This document shows, in pieces, positions 6,945-10,315 of a stretch of 10,315 nt of DNA (its first letter is position 1; every line of letters starts with the position of its first letter). The notes under the pieces were generated by a model, which saw nothing but the letters and a program-made list of their open reading frames with translations, made no database searches and was not told where the DNA came from. The position numbers and the translations under genes are program-made. The stretch is from Flavobacteriaceae bacterium (GTDB lineage: Bacteria > Bacteroidota > Bacteroidia > Flavobacteriales > Flavobacteriaceae), in assembly GCA_021648755.1 (NCBI GenBank), contig JAKISG010000042.1, positions 1 to 10,315 on the forward strand, read 5' to 3'.

Positions 6945-7877
6945 ATGCCCATAAAATTAACAATACTAGGTTGTCATTCAGCAACACCAAGAACAAATTC
7001 ACATACTACTTCACAGTTTTTAGAAGTTAACAAACATCATTTTTTAATAGATTGTGGCGAAGGCACACAGGTACAATTAAGAAAGTACAAAATCAAATTT
7101 TCTAAAATAAAACGTATTTTTATTTCACACTTACATGGTGATCATTTTTATGGCTTAATTGGTTTAATTTCTACTTTTAGTTTATTAAACCGAGAAACTG
7201 ACTTACATATTTACGGTCCAAAAGGAATTAAAGAAATCATTAATTTACAATTAAAATTAACCAAATCTTGGATAGGCTATAATTTGTTTTTTTATGAATT
7301 AGAATCAATCAAAAGTGAACTTATTTTTGAAGATGACAAAATAGAAATACATACAATACCATTAGATCACAGAGTTTATACTAACGGATTTTTATTTAAA
7401 GAAAAAATAGGCAAGCGAAAATTAAACATGAAAGCAATTTCTAAAATTAAAGAAATAGAAATATGCGACTATCAAAATCTAAAAAACGGTCGTGATTTTA
7501 CCAAAGAAAATAGAGAATTAATACCTAATATAGATTTGACCTTTGACCCGCTATCTATATGTAGTTATGCTTTTTGTAGTGATACGGCATACAAGCCAGA
7601 AATTACAACAATTATAAAAAATGTTGATTTGCTATATCATGAATCCACTTTTTTAGAAGACAAGGAGTTTCTGTGTAAAGTTACCAAACATTCCACGGCT
7701 AAACAAGCAGCTAAAATTGCTTTAGAAGCGAACGCTAAAAAACTAATACTTGGTCATTATTCTAGTCGTTACACTAATTTAGCACTCTTTAAAAAAGAAG
7801 CACAAACTATTTTTCAAAATACAGAACTTGCAGAATCAGGAAAAATTTTTGAAGTATTTCACGGTAAGGGCTCGTGA
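6945..7877 (+). CDS. rnz: Ribonuclease Z
   Basis: Zinc-dependent endonuclease of the metallo-beta-lactamase fold that cuts the 3' trailer from tRNA precursors. At 310 residues it is a typical short-form RNase Z. The opening KLTILGCHSATPR (4-16) and DCGEGTQ (36-42) are family marks. The histidine motif is FISHLHGDHFYGL (59-71), giving His62, His64, Asp66 and His67. The remaining ligands are His142 in PLDHRV, Asp213 in CSDT, and His271 in LGHYSSRY (269-276). YHESTF (231-236) and KHSTAKQAA (248-256) are also in place. A Lys-rich segment (152-172) corresponds to the flexible substrate-binding arm. It is the last gene of the pyrR-pyrB-STAS-like-rnz unit, 16 bp after the small gene. No ribosome-binding sequence is seen. 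Confidence 0.96.
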   Translation: MPIKLTILGCHSATPRTNSHTTSQFLEVNKHHFLIDCGEGTQVQLRKYKIKFSKIKRIFISHLHGDHFYGLIGLISTFSLLNRETDLHIYGPKGIKEIINLQLKLTKSWIGYNLFFYELESIKSELIFEDDKIEIHTIPLDHRVYTNGFLFKEKIGKRKLNMKAISKIKEIEICDYQNLKNGRDFTKENRELIPNIDLTFDPLSICSYAFCSDTAYKPEITTIIKNVDLLYHESTFLEDKEFLCKVTKHSTAKQAAKIALEANAKKLILGHYSSRYTNLALFKKEAQTIFQNTELAESGKIFEVFHGKGS

Positions 7878-7880
7878 CAA

Positions 7881-7898
7881 CTTTTTAGACCTAAAAGG
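7881..7898 (+). terminator. Weak AT-rich hairpin after rnz, possible terminator
   Basis: CTTTTTAG (7881-7888) can pair with CTAAAAGG (7891-7898) over 7-8 positions including one G-U, starting 4 bases after the rnz stop. There is no T-run afterwards and the loop is very short, so efficiency is doubtful. Its position between rnz and the separately promoted agcS is the main support. Confidence 0.25.
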
Positions 7899-8036
7899 TA
7901 GAATAACCTAACCTCTCATACATTACTTTCATGAAAATTAGTAAAATTTATGACCACTTTTTAGTAGCCTACAAAAAACAAGATAAAACCGTAATAACTT
8001 TACCCTCTAAAATTAATATTTTTTTAATATTTTTTT

Positions 8037-8044
8037 TATATTGC
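8037..8044 (+). promoter_or_regulatory. Possible -7 box for agcS
   Basis: TATATTGC is one T short of the TAnnTTTGC form and lies 31 bp before the agcS ATG, giving a leader near 25 nt. No TTG is found 17-23 bp upstream. The 198-bp gap after rnz, rich in T-runs, fits an independent transcription unit. Confidence 0.3.
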
Positions 8045-8075
8045 AGACTTAATTCTAAAAAACCTTTATTAAATT

Positions 8076-9923
8076 ATGAAGAAAAAATTTCTACTAATTT
8101 TACTTATAATTCCTTTATTAAATTTTTCACAAGAATTACAAGTTGAAATTCAAACTTCTTCAGGAAAAAGTGATGTTCAAGATGCAGAAGCAATTGTAAA
8201 GGTAGTTGGCGGAAAAGCGCCCTACAAATTTAAATGGAGCAATAGCAGTAATTTATTTTGTACTCCTAAAATTACAGGACTTATAGAAAACTATCCCTAT
8301 AAAGTTACAGTTATTGATGTAAATGGAAATAAAAAAAGTGTTGCTGTTTTTATTAAACCTACAAATATTAAGGAAAGAATAAACGGTAGTTTTGCAAGAT
8401 TTTCTATACCTATTGTAAATACTGTTTTTACGGCAGTTACCGTATCAGAAAATGTAGATGAAGTAAATTGTAAATACGAAAAAACTAGTATACCACTAGT
8501 AATTATTATGCTATTATTGGCAGGGTTGATATTTACTATACTATTTAAATTTGTAAATATAAGACTGTTTCCTATATCAATAAATATTATAAGAGGCAAA
8601 TACGATGATCTTGACCATGTTACTTCTGGAAAAATGGCTGGCGATATGACTCCTGGAGGAGATGCTATTGAAACGATCAGAATTGAAGGTCATGATGGTG
8701 AAGTTTCACATTTTCAGGCATTAACTGCTGCATTATCTGGCACTGTTGGTCTAGGTAATATAGCAGGTGTTGCAATTGCGATTTCTCTTGGTGGGCCTGG
8801 CGCTACTTTTTGGATGATTTTAGCAGGACTTATCGGAATGTCCTCAAAATTTGTTGAATGCACTTTAGGTGTAAAATATAGAGATATTGGCGAAGACGGA
8901 ACTATCTACGGTGGACCAATGTATTATCTTAAAAAAGGATTTCAAGATATTGGTAAAGGAAAATTAGGCAAAGTACTAGCCGTATTTTTTGCAATTATGT
9001 GTGTTGGAGGCTCTTTTGGAGGCGGTAACATGTTTCAAGCAAATCAAGCTGCACAACAATTTAATAATATGATTGGTGCTAGTTCTCCTCTAGCAGGAGT
9101 AATTTTTGGTACTTTTTTAGCCATTGCTGTTGGTATCGTTATTATTGGTGGAATTAAACGAATTGGTAACATTACTGAAAAGGTTGTTCCTTTTATGGTT
9201 GGTATTTATCTGTTAGCAGCAATCATAATTTTAGCAGTTAACTTTAACAGTATTGGAGGTGCTTTTGTAGAAATATTTAACGGCGCATTTAACCCTAAAG
9301 GAATTTCTGGTGGTATTGTAGGTGTTTTAATCATTGGTTTTCAAAGAGCCGCCTTTTCAAATGAAGCCGGAGTAGGATCTGCAGCGATTGCACATGCAGC
9401 AGTTAAAACAAAATACCCTGCCTCTGAAGGCTTGGTCGCTTTATTAGAACCCTTTATAGATACTGTTATTGTTTGTACAATGACAGCATTAGTTATTATT
9501 ATTACAAACGGAAACGGCGAAATCATGACTTATGGTGTCAAATCAGCAGACGGTGTTTTAGCAACTTCAAAAGCATTTTCATCTGTACTACCATGGTTCC
9601 CATACATTTTAACTGTTGCCGTAGTACTTTTTGCATTTTCTACCATGCTATCTTGGTCTTATTATGGTTTGCAAAGTTGGATGTTCTTATTTGGTAGATC
9701 TAAAAAGTCTGATTACTCTTATAAAATATTATTCTGTATATTTATTATTATTGGGTCTGCCGCAAGTTTAGGAGCTGTTACTGATTTTTCTGATGCTATG
9801 ATTTTTGCAATGGCTATTCCAAATGTTATTGGTTTATTTTTCTTATTTCCAAAAGTTAGAGAAGAATTATCTAAATATATGAATGCTATTAAAGCTCAAA
9901 AGACAACTAAAAAAACTGTTTAA
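8076..9923 (+). CDS. AgcS-type sodium:alanine symporter with secreted SprB-like N-terminal domain
   Basis: Inner-membrane cation-coupled amino acid carrier of the alanine/glycine:cation symporter (AgcS) family. Of 615 residues, about 139-600 form the transporter. Signatures are SHFQALTAALSGTVGLGNIAG (211-231), GGPGATFWMILAGLIGMSSKF (239-259), YGGPMYYLKKG (278-288) and FSNEAGVGSAAIAHAAVKT (427-445). Unlike a standard AgcS of about 450-500 residues, it begins with a signal peptide (1-18, then QELQV). A small beta domain follows (about 39-93) with GGKAPYKFKWSN (45-56), ITGL (66-69) and YKVTVIDVNGN (75-85), like a SprB/PKD-type repeat. A linker leads to the first membrane helix (139-161). The extra domain would be periplasmic. 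The reading frame is continuous and both parts share codon use, so this is a true fusion rather than an error. Substrate is probably alanine or glycine; the role of the extra domain is unknown. Confidence 0.93.
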   Translation: MKKKFLLILLIIPLLNFSQELQVEIQTSSGKSDVQDAEAIVKVVGGKAPYKFKWSNSSNLFCTPKITGLIENYPYKVTVIDVNGNKKSVAVFIKPTNIKERINGSFARFSIPIVNTVFTAVTVSENVDEVNCKYEKTSIPLVIIMLLLAGLIFTILFKFVNIRLFPISINIIRGKYDDLDHVTSGKMAGDMTPGGDAIETIRIEGHDGEVSHFQALTAALSGTVGLGNIAGVAIAISLGGPGATFWMILAGLIGMSSKFVECTLGVKYRDIGEDGTIYGGPMYYLKKGFQDIGKGKLGKVLAVFFAIMCVGGSFGGGNMFQANQAAQQFNNMIGASSPLAGVIFGTFLAIAVGIVIIGGIKRIGNITEKVVPFMVGIYLLAAIIILAVNFNSIGGAFVEIFNGAFNPKGISGGIVGVLIIGFQRAAFSNEAGVGSAAIAHAAVKTKYPASEGLVALLEPFIDTVIVCTMTALVIIITNGNGEIMTYGVKSADGVLATSKAFSSVLPWFPYILTVAVVLFAFSTMLSWSYYGLQSWMFLFGRSKKSDYSYKILFCIFIIIGSAASLGAVTDFSDAMIFAMAIPNVIGLFFLFPKVREELSKYMNAIKAQKTTKKTV

Positions 9924-10048
9924 ACTATTTTAATATTTTTTTCAATTTTAGAATCAAAATAATGAATTTCTATATATATTTTGCTAATATGGTCAATAGG
10001 TAGTTGGTATTTTTTTTCAATAATATTTTTTGACGCCTGACCTTCATT
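9920..10048 (-). pseudogene. Possible C-terminal remnant of a minus-strand gene, next to the IS
   Basis: On the minus strand, 42 codons are open without a start codon and end at a TAA (9920-9922) that overlaps the agcS stop. The translation is protein-like: EGQASKNIIEKK, then YQLPIDHISKIYIEIHYF, then a charged end. It has balanced charge and amphipathic alternation, unlike the Lys/Asn/Phe/Ile runs usual for non-coding DNA here. An in-frame stop (10049-10051) closes it upstream, and no ATG with enough length exists. It may be the tail of a gene cut off by insertion of the IS1595-like element to its right. I do not recognise the family. The rest of the 284-bp gap to the transposase holds only AT-rich sequence and a small dyad. 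Confidence 0.3.
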
Positions 10049-10112
10049 TTATCCAAAAGATTTATTGAAAATTATAAAAATCATTAAAGTCCGTTGAATT
10101 AACATATAATAC

Positions 10113-10137
10113 GTGTAAATTTAATACACAATTACAC
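10113..10137. repeat. Small inverted repeat upstream of the transposase
   Basis: GTGTAA (10113-10118) and TTACAC (10132-10137) are a perfect 6-bp inverted pair separated by 13 bases. A near-duplicate TACACAA follows within the right arm. It may belong to the left end of the insertion sequence, as terminal or sub-terminal binding site, but the IS boundary cannot be fixed without its right end. Confidence 0.25.
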
Positions 10138-10153
10138 AAGATTGTTTAATATG

Positions 10154-10185
10154 TTTTGAGGTAAGCATTTAATTTCATATCTTTA
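10154..10185 (+). promoter_or_regulatory. Promoter of the IS1595-like transposase gene
   Basis: TTTTG (10154-10158) and TATCTTTA (10178-10185) are separated by 19 bp, inside the 17-23 bp range for the TTG / TAnnTTTG promoter of Bacteroidota. The -7 box differs only in its last base. This is the only promoter in the window with both elements. The leader before the ATG at 10208 would be about 20 nt. Confidence 0.5.
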
Positions 10186-10207
10186 ACGTCAATAAAATAT
10201 ACAAAAA

Positions 10208-10315
10208 ATGGAAATTTTTAAAGGTCAAAATCTCATAGAGTTTACTGAACGATTTAAAACCGATCAAGATTGCAAAGAATATCTCTCAAAAGTTAAATGG
10301 TCAGATCAATATGTT
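10208..10315 (+). CDS. N-terminus of an IS1595-family (ISXO2-like) transposase, cut by the window end
   Basis: The first 36 codons are present. The segment NLIEFTERFKTDQDCKEYL (8-26) followed by KVKWSDQYV (28-36) matches the start of IS1595/ISXO2-like transposases, which open with an IEF..rF.tEe.C..yL..lrWpdG pattern. A zinc ribbon (C-P-x-C) then follows in the family, which would lie just past the edge. The full enzyme would be a DDE-type transposase. The A-run before the ATG (CAAAAAATG) is a usual start context here. A host gene carrying the same domain is less likely. Intactness of the element cannot be judged. Confidence 0.75.
   Translation, partial: MEIFKGQNLIEFTERFKTDQDCKEYLSKVKWSDQYV

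Noticed and set aside
6646..7002. 118-codon hydrophobic minus-strand frame opposite the STAS-like gene
   Set aside because: Its Leu/Ile/Phe/Ser-rich translation is what the complement of Lys/Glu/Asn-rich coding DNA gives; the plus-strand gene explains the region better.
7931..8146. 71-codon plus-strand open frame between rnz and agcS, preceded by TACTTTC directly at its ATG
   Set aside because: It overlaps the agcS signal-peptide region in another frame, contains the agcS upstream T-runs and ends in low-complexity sequence. Only its first 25 codons look at all protein-like, so I treat it as chance.
9910..9935. Near-palindrome around GTTTAAAC at the agcS stop, considered as a bidirectional terminator
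   Set aside because: The core palindrome has no room for a loop and the outer arms pair only as A-T with mismatches.

Overview
The window looks like chromosomal DNA of a marine-type Flavobacteriaceae (Bacteroidota). The DNA is very AT-rich, start codons sit in A-rich contexts with no Shine-Dalgarno sequence, and promoter-like TAnnTTTG boxes of the Bacteroidota sigma factor lie upstream of several genes. The gene set (DUF2279, a SprB-like domain on a carrier, a PyrR-PyrB-STAS-like-RNase Z operon) also fits this group. Apart from the right edge it is mostly housekeeping DNA.

Left part (1-3642): a minus-strand secreted protein leaves the window at base 1. Divergent from it runs a plus-strand cell-wall cluster. 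dapF makes meso-diaminopimelate for lysine and peptidoglycan. A GNAT acetyltransferase and mltG (endolytic murein transglycosylase) are 7 bp apart, and a DUF2279 envelope protein follows.

Middle (3745-7877): hutI (imidazolonepropionase, histidine breakdown) stands alone. Next comes a tight operon of pyrR (UMP-responsive regulator/uracil phosphoribosyltransferase), pyrB (aspartate carbamoyltransferase), a 95-residue STAS-like protein and rnz (tRNA 3'-processing RNase Z). The pyrR-pyrB junction is the most curious small-scale spot. An A9 run in the 3' end of pyrR is followed by a degenerate 7-bp tandem repeat that reads through into pyrB. One A fewer would end PyrR at a normal length, so the repeat looks like a former intergenic spacer now translated as a tail.

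Right part (7878-10315): agcS encodes a sodium:alanine-type symporter with an extra secreted N-terminal SprB-repeat-like domain. Beyond it is a minus-strand open stretch without a start, possibly the tail of a broken gene. The window ends in the first 36 codons of an IS1595-like (ISXO2-type) transposase with a good promoter. I see no RNA genes, CRISPR array, prophage or defence system. No clearly new multi-gene system is present; the candidates for a second look are local (PyrR tail and heptad repeat, symporter fusion, STAS-like protein, broken gene next to the IS).
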